A stretch of DNA of 11,379 nucleotides from an uncultured Selenomonadales bacterium. Its GTDB lineage: Bacteria > Bacillota > Negativicutes > Selenomonadales > Selenomonadaceae. The position numbers and the translations under genes are program-made. A model generated the notes under the pieces. That model saw only the letters and a program-made list of their open reading frames with translations, was not told the DNA's origin and searched no databases. The stretch spans positions 1 through 11,379 of the forward strand of contig CALFJC010000123.1 of assembly GCA_937877655.1 (NCBI GenBank), written 5' to 3'. Below, piece after piece: positions 1-6,746 of the stretch. The stretch's first letter is position 1. Each line of letters opens with the position of its first letter.

Positions 1-1
1 G

Positions 2-625
2 ACGTTGGACAGGCGGACATGCGCTCGTTGCGGCAACAAAGACGGCGAAGTTTATCCCCTTTCCGAACTGAATCAAGGAGAAAATGCTCCTCCCCTTCAT
101 CCCCGTTGCAGATGTACAATCATTGCGTCGTTTGGAGAAGACAGAATGCGCGGCGGGCAACGGACGGCGAAAAACGACAAGCACGAGCGAGTTCCGATAG
201 ACATGGATTATTGGGAATGGAAGAAAGTTTATGTCGAAAAGGTGTCACTCGAAAGCAAAAGTTATGAGGAACTGAAAGGAATGCATGCGGGCTACAGTGA
301 CACGACGGCTCGGAGATGGTATATTTATCACGACAAAAGAATATCGGAGCAAATAGAATCGTCGTTGCCGATGGAGGAAAAGGCGCGGCAAGCCTTTGAA
401 CTTCGCAACCAATATCGGACGCAAACGCGGAACTTGATGATAAATCAGGAGGCGCGGCGCAAGCTCGACCGCGAACATCCCAACCCAACGTGGGAAGAAA
501 TATTAAAGCACAAGATGGAAGATAAAGGCATGAGTTACGAGCAAGCGATTAAGGACATATATGAGACTTCGACAAAATCAAATGCGAAAGTGAATAAGTC
601 ATTAGGATTGGAGGGAGGAAAATGA
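2..625 (+). CDS. MuF-type minor head protein C-terminus fused to an unassigned toxin domain (unit 1, 5' end outside window)
   Basis: The frame is open from the window edge, so the start lies upstream or is missing, as in the other units. The first ~45 residues carry the MuF/SPP1 gp7 C-terminal signature: ATLDRRTCARCG, then PPLHPRCRC, a Cys/His pattern typical of this phage head-protein family. A linker ending VPIDMDYWEW follows; this VP-x-x-M-x-Y-x-x-W type linker is common after MuF domains. The remaining ~130 residues are charged and mostly helical in appearance, with the segment ARQAFELRNQYRTQTR and the ending NKSLGLEGGK. They resemble tails I associate with polymorphic toxins, but I cannot name the activity and see no obvious catalytic motif. 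The linker differs from that of all other units. The stop overlaps the next gene (ATGA), which fits a toxin/immunity pair. MuF assignment is firm; the toxin role is inferred from position. Confidence 0.75.
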   Translation, partial: TLDRRTCARCGNKDGEVYPLSELNQGENAPPLHPRCRCTIIASFGEDRMRGGQRTAKNDKHERVPIDMDYWEWKKVYVEKVSLESKSYEELKGMHAGYSDTTARRWYIYHDKRISEQIESSLPMEEKARQAFELRNQYRTQTRNLMINQEARRKLDREHPNPTWEEILKHKMEDKGMSYEQAIKDIYETSTKSNAKVNKSLGLEGGK

Positions 626-879
626 GGCGGGAACTTCCGTATTTCTATGGGATATATGACAATCCCGACGCGGAATTATTTAAGCGGCAATGTGCGGCGA
701 TAGAAAAAAACATTCCTGCACTCAAAAAGGAGCCGTTGCTTGAGGATGTGGACGGCAGTTCATTTCAAACCTACCTACATGCGAAAGGCAGAATCAATGT
801 CTGCAATGATTATTGTCTCGGCGACCTTTACGTCGAATCCGATTTTGATTTGTTGCCATTTTTTAAGGAGGAGCCATGA
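622..879 (+). CDS. Candidate immunity protein for the unit 1 toxin
   Basis: An 85-residue acidic cytosolic-type protein without signal peptide or membrane segment. Its ATG overlaps the toxin stop by four bases, and a strong purine-rich ribosome site (GGAGGGAGGAA) sits just upstream. Recognisable segments are EDVDGSSFQTYLH, INVCNDYCLGDLY and the Asp-rich VESDFDLLPFF ending. Small size, acidity, unique sequence in the window and coupling to a variable toxin tip are the usual marks of a cognate immunity protein. I do not recognise a named immunity family. Its own stop overlaps the next ATG, so toxin, immunity and methyltransferase are translationally coupled. Confidence 0.65.
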   Translation: MRRELPYFYGIYDNPDAELFKRQCAAIEKNIPALKKEPLLEDVDGSSFQTYLHAKGRINVCNDYCLGDLYVESDFDLLPFFKEEP

Positions 880-1598
880 TTTACAACGAAGACTGCCTTG
901 AAGGCATGAAGAAAATAGCGGACGGCTCGGTTGACATGATATTAACCGACCTGCCCTACGGCACGACTGATTGTTCTTTCGATAAAAAAATTCCGTTCGA
1001 GCCGATGTGGGAACAATTCTTGCGGGTGTGCAAACTCAACGCGGCTATTGTCCTTTTCTCGCAACTGCCTTTCGGGAGCGATTTGATTCAAAGTCAGCGC
1101 AAGCTCTTCCGCTACGAATGGATATGGGAAAAGTCGTTGAGCGTGGGCTATTTGAATTCGAAGAAAATGCCGCTCCGTTGCCACGAGAACATTTTGGTCT
1201 TCTATCGCCGCTTGCCGACCTACAACCCGCAATTCACTCGCGGCAAGCCGTATGTTGCAACCACTACATCGCCGACGAAGAATTATGGTAAGAAAATTTG
1301 CGTCACAACGACCAGTAACGGGCGGCGATACCCGCGAGACTCGATTAAATTTTTCAATTTAACAAACACAGTTCACCCGCAACAAAAACCCGTTGCGTTG
1401 CTCGAATACTTAATCAAAACCTACACGAACGCGGGTGAGGTTGTGTTGGATGCGACAATGGGTAGCGGCTCGACGGGCGTGGCGGCGATTAACACGGGCA
1501 GAGACTTTATCGGCTTTGAATTGGACGCGGGCTATTATGAGATAGCACAGAGGAGAATATCGGAGGCTCTTGCGAAGAAAGCGCAGGAGCTTTTTTAA
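876..1598 (+). CDS. Site-specific DNA methyltransferase, beta class (N6-adenine or N4-cytosine)
   Basis: A complete-looking 240-residue DNA amino-methyltransferase. Motif order is typical of the beta class: a catalytic motif IV DLPYG at residues 25-29 (a DPPY variant) near the N-terminus, then HPQQKP at about 167-172, then the AdoMet-binding motif DATMGSGSTG at about 192-201, followed by FIGFEL. The N-terminal MIYNEDCLEGM is also typical. Phages carry such enzymes to modify their DNA or evade restriction. The ATG follows an AAGGAGG site (865-871) at good spacing and overlaps the stop of the previous gene. The stop overlaps the ATG of the terminase fragment, matching the order methylase-terminase in a head module. 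A damaged relative lies at 9545-9660. Target base and sequence cannot be told. Confidence 0.9.
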   Translation: MIYNEDCLEGMKKIADGSVDMILTDLPYGTTDCSFDKKIPFEPMWEQFLRVCKLNAAIVLFSQLPFGSDLIQSQRKLFRYEWIWEKSLSVGYLNSKKMPLRCHENILVFYRRLPTYNPQFTRGKPYVATTTSPTKNYGKKICVTTTSNGRRYPRDSIKFFNLTNTVHPQQKPVALLEYLIKTYTNAGEVVLDATMGSGSTGVAAINTGRDFIGFELDAGYYEIAQRRISEALAKKAQELF

Positions 1599-1822
1599 TG
1601 GACATCAAAGTAAATCGCCACTTCAAAGAATACGTGACCGACTGGTCGAGCGAGATTTATTTTTTGGTCGGCGGCTACGGTTCGAGCAAAAGTTATCACA
1701 CGGCGTTGAAAATCCTTTTGAAACTCTTTCAAGAAAAAAGGACGGCGTTGGTGGTTCGAGAAGTTTATGAAACCATCAGAGAGAGTTGCTACTCACTTTT
1801 CGGAGAGATAGCGGGCAGAATT
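1598..1822 (+). pseudogene. terL: Terminase large subunit, N-terminal ~75 codons only (copy 1)
   Basis: The fragment starts with a normal ATG overlapping the methyltransferase stop. It encodes the start of a phage packaging ATPase: YFLVGGYGSSKSYH contains a Walker A P-loop (GGYGSSKS, residues 25-32) and is followed by TALVVREVYETIRES, typical of terminase large subunits. Full-length terminases have roughly 400 or more residues. Here similarity ends after FGEIAGRI, and the DNA continues as MuF coding sequence in another frame. The terminase frame stays open to 1951, but residues after ~75 are out-of-frame MuF. The piece lacks Walker B and the nuclease domain, so it cannot package DNA. It recurs at 4945, 7146 and 11217. 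Confidence 0.85.
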
Positions 1823-2186
1823 ACTCGTAAGGACGGAGGTAAATTATTTCCAAAACCGCGCCGCCGCCGATGCTCTAAGGGACGCGGACTTTACCCATTA
1901 CCAATTTGTGGCGACGCTCGACAGGCGGACCTGCGCCCGTTGCGGCAATAAAGACGGCGAAGTTTATCCGTTGTCGGAAATGAATCAAGGAGAAAACGCT
2001 CCGCCGCTTCATCCGAGATGTCGTTGCACTATCATTGCGTCGTTCGGAGAAAAAATCAGCGGTACAAGAATCTCGGAAGGTCGGAAAAGAATTCCGGCAG
2101 AAATGAGTTACAAAGAGTGGCGTAGTCAAGTTGAAAAATTTTCTTCTTCAAACGAGATTATCAAGCGTCACGACCTGTTGATGTAA
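1821..2186 (+). pseudogene. MuF C-terminal segment of unit 2, ending in a premature TAA before its toxin domain
   Basis: In frame from 1821 the DNA encodes LLVRTEVNYFQNRAAADALR, a classic MuF stretch, then VATLDRRTCARCG and PPLHPRCRC, then the shared linker ISEGRKRIPAEMSYKEW. No ATG, GTG or TTG lies between the upstream in-frame TAG (1809-1811) and the GTG at 1908, so this copy has no credible start. The frame stops at a TAA (2184-2186) shortly after the linker. The zincin domain resumes in the same frame directly after that stop, with no other stop before 2978. MuF and toxin were therefore once one open frame, and this copy is broken by a point change or small compensating indels. Confidence 0.75.
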
Positions 2187-2231
2187 GAAGAGAATATTAG
2201 CGGCAAGAAAAGGGAAGAGACGCAAAAAAAT

Positions 2232-2978
2232 TTGAGAGCAATAAGGGTGCAAGCCGCCAAAAATGATGTGATATTAACGGCGGGCTTAAGTCGAAGTTTG
2301 GCAGTGGAGGACATAGTGAGCATAGTCGAAATGGTAAGGCAAGCCCCCGAAAATATCCGCGTTCTATGGAATTTGGCGAATGCCGACATGAAAATTTTAG
2401 ATAAAAGTTATTCGGGCACGCCGCATTACGACCCCTCCGAGCGCGGAATAAGATTCAACATTGCGACGGACAGAGCGGGCATTTTCCACAAACCTTATAA
2501 ATCTGTCTTTCACGAACTCGGACATCTGATTGACCGCTTTATGAACGAAAAATTTCAATCCGTGGTCTACAAGGGCGGGCTTTTTGGCGATACGTTACGA
2601 GCGGAGGCGGCTAAATATGTCCGATTGACAACGGAGAGATTAAAACTTAGAATGGGTACGAAAATCGTAACGGAATCAAAAGTTTATAAAGAGATAAATC
2701 GGGAATTGTTATTGATAAGCGAAGAAAATTTACCTGAGGTATCGGACATTTGGCACGGCGTGACGCAGGGAAAAGTTGATAGCGGTCACGGGCACTATGA
2801 TTTCGATTATTGGACGCGTAACGGCGGAGTAAATTTGCCGAAGGAAGCCTTTGCGCACATGTTCCGCGCCATAATTCAAAATCCCGAATCACTTGTGGCT
2901 ATTAAAAAATATTTCCCCAAGTCATACGGGATTTTTGAAGATATGATTTCTGATTTTTTAAAGGAGGCAGTGAAATGA
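2232..2978 (+). CDS. Zincin-type metallopeptidase toxin domain (unit 2)
   Basis: A 248-residue open frame beginning at a weak TTG; the same frame runs upstream to the TAA at 2184. Residues 93-98 read FHELGH, an HExxH zinc-binding and catalytic motif. A further EAFAHMF (Glu about 205) is a plausible third zinc ligand, as in gluzincin-like toxins. SDIWHGVTQGKV and HGHYDFDYW lie between, a spacing seen in metallopeptidase tips of polymorphic toxins. The expected role is cleavage of a protein target in a competing cell. Because the domain is cut from its MuF carrier by one in-frame stop and starts only at TTG, it is probably silent here. A strong AAGGAGG (2961-2967) at its end serves the next gene. 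Confidence 0.7.
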   Translation: MRAIRVQAAKNDVILTAGLSRSLAVEDIVSIVEMVRQAPENIRVLWNLANADMKILDKSYSGTPHYDPSERGIRFNIATDRAGIFHKPYKSVFHELGHLIDRFMNEKFQSVVYKGGLFGDTLRAEAAKYVRLTTERLKLRMGTKIVTESKVYKEINRELLLISEENLPEVSDIWHGVTQGKVDSGHGHYDFDYWTRNGGVNLPKEAFAHMFRAIIQNPESLVAIKKYFPKSYGIFEDMISDFLKEAVK

Positions 2979-3163
2979 ACAAAGAAGAAACTCGCGCCGA
3001 GTACAATCGATTATTGCGCGAACATCTTAAACGATTCGGCAGAGGCTTGCCCTATCTTTTGCCTGCCAAAGACGAAGAAAACATAATAGAAATATTGCGC
3101 GAATGCTTAAGGACAGGTAAGCCATATGAGCCGCCGCCTCTTCCAGAGGGTTGCATATCATGA
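2975..3163 (+). CDS. 62-aa protein in the immunity position of unit 2
   Basis: The ATG overlaps the toxin stop (ATGA) and follows an AAGGAGG site by seven bases, so translation looks real. The N-terminal half (EYNRLLREHLKRFG) is helical and basic. The C-terminal part LRECLRTGKPYE recurs, as LRECLKAGKPYE, near the end of the unrelated-length protein at 10815-11216. It may be the immunity protein of the zincin toxin, or a small phage protein of the kind that precedes terminase in other units. The shared tail makes the second option credible. Directly after its stop, decayed MuF sequence of the next unit begins with no methylase or terminase between. Confidence 0.55.
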   Translation: MNKEETRAEYNRLLREHLKRFGRGLPYLLPAKDEENIIEILRECLRTGKPYEPPPLPEGCIS

Positions 3164-3182
3164 TAAATAACCTTGCCTATCC

Positions 3183-3298
3183 TGTGCTCGTTGCGGAAAT
3201 AAAGACGGCGAATCGCCGAAAGTCGGAAGAAAATCCCGGCTGAGACGAGTTACAAAGAGTGGCGGGCAGGGATTGAGAAGCCGAAAGGTTTTCGAGGT
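3183..3298 (+). pseudogene. Decayed MuF C-terminal remnant of unit 3
   Basis: CARCGNKDGE is readable from 3183, then the sequence jumps to the linker IPAETSYKEW in a different frame. The intervening PPLHPRCRC-containing segment (about 40 codons) is missing. The breakpoint lies between similar short strings (GGCGAA and the GCGAAGG-like start of the linker), which fits a short-homology deletion. The loss causes a frameshift, so MuF can no longer be translated into the toxin that follows. Confidence 0.65.
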
Positions 3299-3432
3299 TT
3301 GGCGGCAGGTAAAAGAATTTATTTCAATGAGGGCGGCAAGTCTCCTTACCTTTTGGGCAACATTGATTTTAAAGACGCTGTCGCAGTCAAAAGAGTACTT
3401 GAATGGGCGGAGGCGCGAATAGTGACGGCACC
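3247..3432 (+). repeat. 186-base perfect repeat in JAB-like toxin, copy A
   Basis: Identical base for base to 8757-8942. It covers the end of the MuF linker (SYKEWRAGIEKPKG) and the first part of the toxin up to ARIVTAP. Directly after it the two toxins differ at many positions. Confidence 0.9.
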
Positions 3433-3814
3433 GATTGAAAATGCTGTAATCATCACGACGACAGGCGAGATTTATCATTGCACAGGCGGCTTGAACAGTC
3501 TCGATACGATAACAGAATTGGGCGATAAATTGAGATGGGCAATCGTGACGCACAATCATCCCGTCGGCTCGGTTAACGAATATTCTTTCAGTAATGACGA
3601 TTGGTTTTTATTCAGAGACTACGGGTTGAAAATTCTTCGTGGTGTCGACGAGAGATTCGTTTATGAATTCAATCGCAATCCTGCCAATTCAGACGTGGAT
3701 AATTTTAGTCGCGAAGAGCTTTTTCGCGACGCGGAGGGACTGTTGTGGAGACATATTAAAGTTATCGAATTGGCGAAAGAAAATAACATTGGCTATAGGC
3801 GGTGGCACAGATGA
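3299..3814 (+). CDS. JAB/JAMM-like metallopeptidase toxin domain (unit 3)
   Basis: The open frame begins at a TTG (171 residues) with the MuF linker upstream in the same frame, so its natural N-terminus was the now broken MuF. The key motif is THNHPVGSVNEYSFSNDD: His85, His87, Ser98 and Asp101 resemble the H-x-H-P...S-x-x-D zinc site of JAB/MPN/RadC-like proteins, with a slightly longer spacer than standard. Tox-JAB domains are a known polymorphic-toxin class. The ending NIGYRRWHR overlaps the next ATG. The first 45 codons are identical at DNA level to the unit 6 toxin, while the rest has diverged to roughly 60 percent protein identity by eye. No standard start or ribosome site is seen, so this tip is probably silent. 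Confidence 0.65.
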   Translation: MAAGKRIYFNEGGKSPYLLGNIDFKDAVAVKRVLEWAEARIVTAPIENAVIITTTGEIYHCTGGLNSLDTITELGDKLRWAIVTHNHPVGSVNEYSFSNDDWFLFRDYGLKILRGVDERFVYEFNRNPANSDVDNFSREELFRDAEGLLWRHIKVIELAKENNIGYRRWHR

Positions 3815-4050
3815 ACGTAGAAGAGTACGCTAAAGCATTTTCGGATGAACTGCGCGAATTGAGCATGTGGCAGGACGCAGAAGAAGCAAAAATAACCCTT
3901 CAACTAAAAAGTACGGGAAGATACAAAGTGGGGCTTGACGCCAACAGCGAAGCGTACACTGAAATAAGAGCGGAAGCCAAACGCCGCTATCGTAAAATTG
4001 TAGAAAAATATAAAGACTTGCCGCCTGACACGAAAATAAAATTGTGGTGA
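3811..4050 (+). CDS. Candidate immunity protein for the unit 3 JAB-like toxin
   Basis: A 79-residue, highly charged, helical-looking protein starting at the ATG that overlaps the toxin stop (ATGA); the GTG nine bases earlier is less likely. It is related to the protein at 9303-9539: both end in LPPDTKxKLW and share a VGLDANS / PGLDGNT segment, while their N-terminal halves differ. Each follows one of the two related JAB-like toxins, which is the pattern expected for an immunity family that diverges with its toxin. No named family is recognised. Confidence 0.65.
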   Translation: MNVEEYAKAFSDELRELSMWQDAEEAKITLQLKSTGRYKVGLDANSEAYTEIRAEAKRRYRKIVEKYKDLPPDTKIKLW

Positions 4051-4065
4051 CTTTAAGGAGAAGCA

Positions 4066-4545
4066 ATGAGGAAATATGAAATAACGGGGCAAGCAGTCAT
4101 CTACACGTTAGAGGGCGCGAAAATTATTGATTGTGAAGTGCGGCGGGCGGCAAATGTTCACGGCGATTGGAATGAATTTCGTTTCGACAAGGCATTTCGC
4201 AAGGAATACGGCGAGAAATATCTATTAATCGGCGGAGCACGGACTGTTCCGACCGATAATTTTTTTGCCAAACCTGCCTTTCACCCCGAAACAGTTACGC
4301 ACGCCTTTAATTATGCTCGGAGTAAATTCTTTCGTCTGATGATAGACTTAATGCGGCTGGCGCAATGGGAGCCGATACACGCGGCGAATTATGTTTTGGA
4401 GCAAAAACTTTATCAGAGCAATGACGCGAAGGCATTGGCGACGGACGACGCGGCTTTGTATGAACGATACGGCTTCAGTCAACCGATGATTGATTTTGTG
4501 GAGAAAAAATATGATGAGATACGGACGGGGGCAAACCTGCAATGA
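4066..4545 (+). CDS. 159-aa conserved phage protein of unknown function (copy 1)
   Basis: A soluble 159-residue protein preceded by AAGGAGAAGC at good spacing. Landmarks are KYEITGQAVIYTLEGAKI, DCEVRRAANVHGDWNEF and HAFNYARSKFFRLM. It is nearly identical to the protein at 6264-6746, and its first ~31 residues reappear at 10657. It always lies between the immunity gene and the methylase-like gene or its equivalent. I therefore read it as part of the phage region upstream of terminase rather than as part of the toxin system. It overlaps the next gene by 35 bases. I do not recognise the family. Confidence 0.75.
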   Translation: MRKYEITGQAVIYTLEGAKIIDCEVRRAANVHGDWNEFRFDKAFRKEYGEKYLLIGGARTVPTDNFFAKPAFHPETVTHAFNYARSKFFRLMIDLMRLAQWEPIHAANYVLEQKLYQSNDAKALATDDAALYERYGFSQPMIDFVEKKYDEIRTGANLQ

Positions 4546-4945
4546 AATATTCACGCCTGCGGGCTTATGTTTTGAAATGATAATGTATAAGGAAGTGCGG
4601 GAATGTCTGCAGGTCGACAAAACGATACTCGACCCTGCGGTGGGGGAAGGGCAATTTCCGTGCGCGGAACTGGTTATGAAAATGTTTTACAACGTGGAGC
4701 GGCTTGATGAGGAAACGGCGTTGCGGGCGTTGAAAAGTTTGTACGGGATAGACATTCAAGCGGCGAGTGTCGAGAAGGCGCGGGCGCATTTACTCTTGAC
4801 GTTGCAGGACGCTTATCGCTTTTTCACGGGGAAAGAATTCATGCGACTTGACGAGGCGAAAGAAATTGTCGAAGAAAATATGATAGTCGGCGACAGCTTT
4901 AAGCTGATACCGGAATGGACGAACCCGCAAGGAAGACTTTTCTAA
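4511..4945 (+). CDS. Short N6-adenine methylase-like protein (copy 1)
   Basis: Starts at tandem ATGs (4511, 4514) preceded by GTGGAG, inside the end of the previous gene. The 144-residue product has ILDPAVGEGQFP (AdoMet motif I, residues 39-50) and LYGIDIQAASVEKAR (motif II-like acidic loop), with the N-terminal TPAGLCFEMI typical of type I-like N6 methylases. A clear NPPY catalytic motif is absent; the chain ends NPQGRLF just where it might be expected. It may bind AdoMet without full activity, or be half of a split or shortened enzyme. Its stop overlaps the ATG of the terminase fragment. Copy 2 lies at 6712-7146. Confidence 0.7.
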   Translation: MMRYGRGQTCNEIFTPAGLCFEMIMYKEVRECLQVDKTILDPAVGEGQFPCAELVMKMFYNVERLDEETALRALKSLYGIDIQAASVEKARAHLLLTLQDAYRFFTGKEFMRLDEAKEIVEENMIVGDSFKLIPEWTNPQGRLF

Positions 4946-5169
4946 TGGACATCAAGGTAAATCGGCACTTCAAAGAGTACGTGACTGATTGGTCGAGTGA
5001 GATATATTTTTTGGTCGGCGGCTACGGTTCGTCGAAGTCGTATCACACGGCATTGAAAATCCTTTTGAAACTCTTTCAGGAAAAAAGGACGGCGTTGGTG
5101 GTTCGGGAGGTTTACGAGACCATAAGGGAAAGTTGCTACTCACTTTTCGGAGAGATAGCGGGCAGAATT
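4945..5169 (+). pseudogene. terL: Terminase large subunit, N-terminal ~75 codons only (copy 2)
   Basis: Same P-loop fragment as copy 1, ATG overlapping the methylase-like stop. It ends at the same point, after FGEIAGRI. The distance from the terminase ATG to the first MuF codon is 223 bases here, at 1598 and at 7146, so the junction is inherited, not independently formed. The terminase frame continues open to 5298 only as out-of-frame MuF sequence. Confidence 0.85.
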
Positions 5170-6112
5170 GTTGGTACGGACGGAGGTAAATTATTTCCAG
5201 AACCGAGCCGCCGCCGATGCTCTAAGGGACGCGGACTTTACCCATTACCAATTCGTGGCAACGTTGGACAGGCGGACCTGCGCCCGTTGCGGCAATAAAG
5301 ACGGCGAGATTTATTCCCTTTCCGAGATGAATCAAGGGGAGAATGCTCCGCCGTTGCATCCCCGCTGCCGTTGTACAATCATTGCGTCCTTCGGCGAGAA
5401 AATGTCGGGAAGTCGAATCAGCGAGGGTCGGAAAAGAATCCCGGCTGAAACCACCTACAAAGAGTGGCGGAATGGGATTGAGAAAGCGACGAACTTGAAA
5501 CATAATGAAATGGCGGTAGTCAAAGATAACGGCGAGCGCAACGACTACACGATTAATTTCAAATTGATGAACAGCAAAAGTTATCACGACCGCTTTGAAG
5601 GTTTGACGGAACATAAAGCGGTGAACGAGGCATTGTATAAGGAAGCGGCGAAAATATTAAGTCACAGGAGCGGGACGGAATACGAAGATTTGACAGTATT
5701 GGATGCTCGGACGGGCAAAGTATTGGCGGAAAACAAATCGGCGGCGGGCATGAGAACATTCCAATGCAGTTTGACGCAGGCGCAGACTGATTCTCTTGAA
5801 AAGCAGGGCAAGTATTTTGAACTCCTTCACAATCATCCGAACAGTTCTTATCCGTCGACAGCCGACGTTATCAGCCTTTTCACCAAGAAATTGGCGACGG
5901 GTTCAACGGTCGCTTGTCACAACGGCACTCTCTATCACATAACGAAATTGAAACCGTTCGACGAGATAAAAGAAATGGTTAATCGCGTCAAGCACGAAGC
6001 GACAGTGAAACTTGCGGGCTATCCTGAACATATGATAGAATTGAACGCGGCAAAAGAGATTATCAGGTTGCTTGAACGCAAGGGCGCGATAAAATTCAAG
6101 GAGTTGGGTTAA
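5168..6112 (+). CDS. MuF C-terminus fused to a JAB/JAMM-like toxin (unit 4)
   Basis: An intact 314-residue frame from a TTG at 5168. Residues ~3-75 are MuF (VRTEVNYFQNRAAADALR, CARCG, PPLHPRCRC), ~80-105 the shared linker (SRISEGRKRIPAETTYKEW), and ~115-314 the toxin. The toxin has the JAMM-like site HNHPNSSYPSTAD (His221, His223, Ser230, Asp233), preceded by a strand-like TVLDARTGKVLAE and followed by GSTVACHNGTLYHI, as in JAB/RadC folds. It is a different lineage from the unit 3 and 6 JAB tips. Expected role: zinc-dependent cleavage of a peptide or isopeptide bond in a target cell. The TTG has only a weak purine stretch upstream, within the terminase fragment, so expression is doubtful. Confidence 0.75.
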   Translation: MLVRTEVNYFQNRAAADALRDADFTHYQFVATLDRRTCARCGNKDGEIYSLSEMNQGENAPPLHPRCRCTIIASFGEKMSGSRISEGRKRIPAETTYKEWRNGIEKATNLKHNEMAVVKDNGERNDYTINFKLMNSKSYHDRFEGLTEHKAVNEALYKEAAKILSHRSGTEYEDLTVLDARTGKVLAENKSAAGMRTFQCSLTQAQTDSLEKQGKYFELLHNHPNSSYPSTADVISLFTKKLATGSTVACHNGTLYHITKLKPFDEIKEMVNRVKHEATVKLAGYPEHMIELNAAKEIIRLLERKGAIKFKELG

Positions 6113-6280
6113 ATGGCGGAAGAGGATTTATGGATAGACGACCGAAACACGGCGTCACCCGAAGAGATTAAGAAAATGGAAGCGGCGATGACGCCCGAAG
6201 AATTACGTGAATTCGAGGCAAAAATGAAAGCGATAGTAGAAAGAGCGTATGAGGAACTGAACAATGAGCAGGAAATATGA
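6113..6280 (+). CDS. 55-aa acidic protein, candidate immunity protein of unit 4
   Basis: The ATG directly abuts the toxin stop and follows AAGGAG (6098-6103) at nine bases. The 55 residues are very acidic (MAEEDLWIDD; MTPEELREFEAKMKA) and look like a single long helix pair. It overlaps the next gene by 17 bases. Size and position fit an immunity protein. The short length also allows that it is a truncated remnant or an unrelated phage peptide. Confidence 0.55.
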   Translation: MAEEDLWIDDRNTASPEEIKKMEAAMTPEELREFEAKMKAIVERAYEELNNEQEI

Positions 6281-6746
6281 AATAACGGGCGCGGCGGTCA
6301 TCTACACAGGCGACGGCGCGAAAATCGTTGATTGTGAAGTGCGGCGGGCGGCAAATGTTCACGGCGATTGGAATGAATTTCGTTTCGACAAGGCATTTCG
6401 CAAGGAATACGGCGAGAAATATCTATTAATCGGCGGAGCACGGACTGTTCCGACCGATAATTTTTTTGCCAAACCTGCCTTTCACCCCGAAACAATCACG
6501 CACGCCTTTAATTATGCTCGGAGCAAATTTTTTCGTCTGATGATAGACTTAATGCGGCTGGCGCAATGGGAGCCGATAAACAAGGCGAATTATGTTTTGG
6601 AGCAAAAACTTTATCAGAGCAATGACGCGAAGGCATTGGCGACGGACGACGCGGCTTTGTATGAACGATACGGCTTCACTCAACCGATGATTGATTTTGC
6701 GGAGAAAAGATATGATGAGATACGGTCGGGGGCAAACCTGCAATGA
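6264..6746 (+). CDS. 160-aa conserved phage protein of unknown function (copy 2)
   Basis: Nearly identical to the protein at 4066-4545, with one extra codon (MSRKYEIT versus MRKYEIT) and a handful of substitutions. GAGGAA lies seven bases before the ATG. It is part of a ~1.4 kb direct repeat with the unit 3 to unit 4 region. Function is unknown; position just upstream of the methylase-like and terminase genes is conserved. Confidence 0.75.
   Translation: MSRKYEITGAAVIYTGDGAKIVDCEVRRAANVHGDWNEFRFDKAFRKEYGEKYLLIGGARTVPTDNFFAKPAFHPETITHAFNYARSKFFRLMIDLMRLAQWEPINKANYVLEQKLYQSNDAKALATDDAALYERYGFTQPMIDFAEKRYDEIRSGANLQ

Larger units (their letters stand above)
4069..5483 (+). repeat. Long direct repeat, copy A (159-aa gene, methylase-like gene, TerL', MuF-C)
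   Basis: This stretch matches 6270-7684 at a constant offset of 2201 bases with scattered substitutions and no visible indel. It ends where the MuF linker gives way to different toxin domains. It covers everything in the unit except toxin and immunity genes, and is long enough for homologous recombination between units. Confidence 0.8.

Noticed and set aside
1810..1845. Programmed frameshift linking TerL' to MuF-toxin
   Set aside because: No slippery run or supporting structure is visible at the junction, and a P-loop fragment fused to a MuF tail has no sensible function. Possible in principle, but unsupported.
1598..1951. A 117-aa terminase-MuF fusion protein (also at 4945-5298)
   Set aside because: After codon ~75 the residues come from MuF DNA read in the wrong frame, and the third copy stops earlier at 7418. 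The tail is not conserved as protein, so it is not a designed fusion.
2184..2231. Stop-codon readthrough or alternative genetic code (TAA as sense)
   Set aside because: TAA is used as the normal terminator of several genes here (for example 1596-1598, 4943-4945, 7144-7146), so one in-frame TAA is better read as a mutation.
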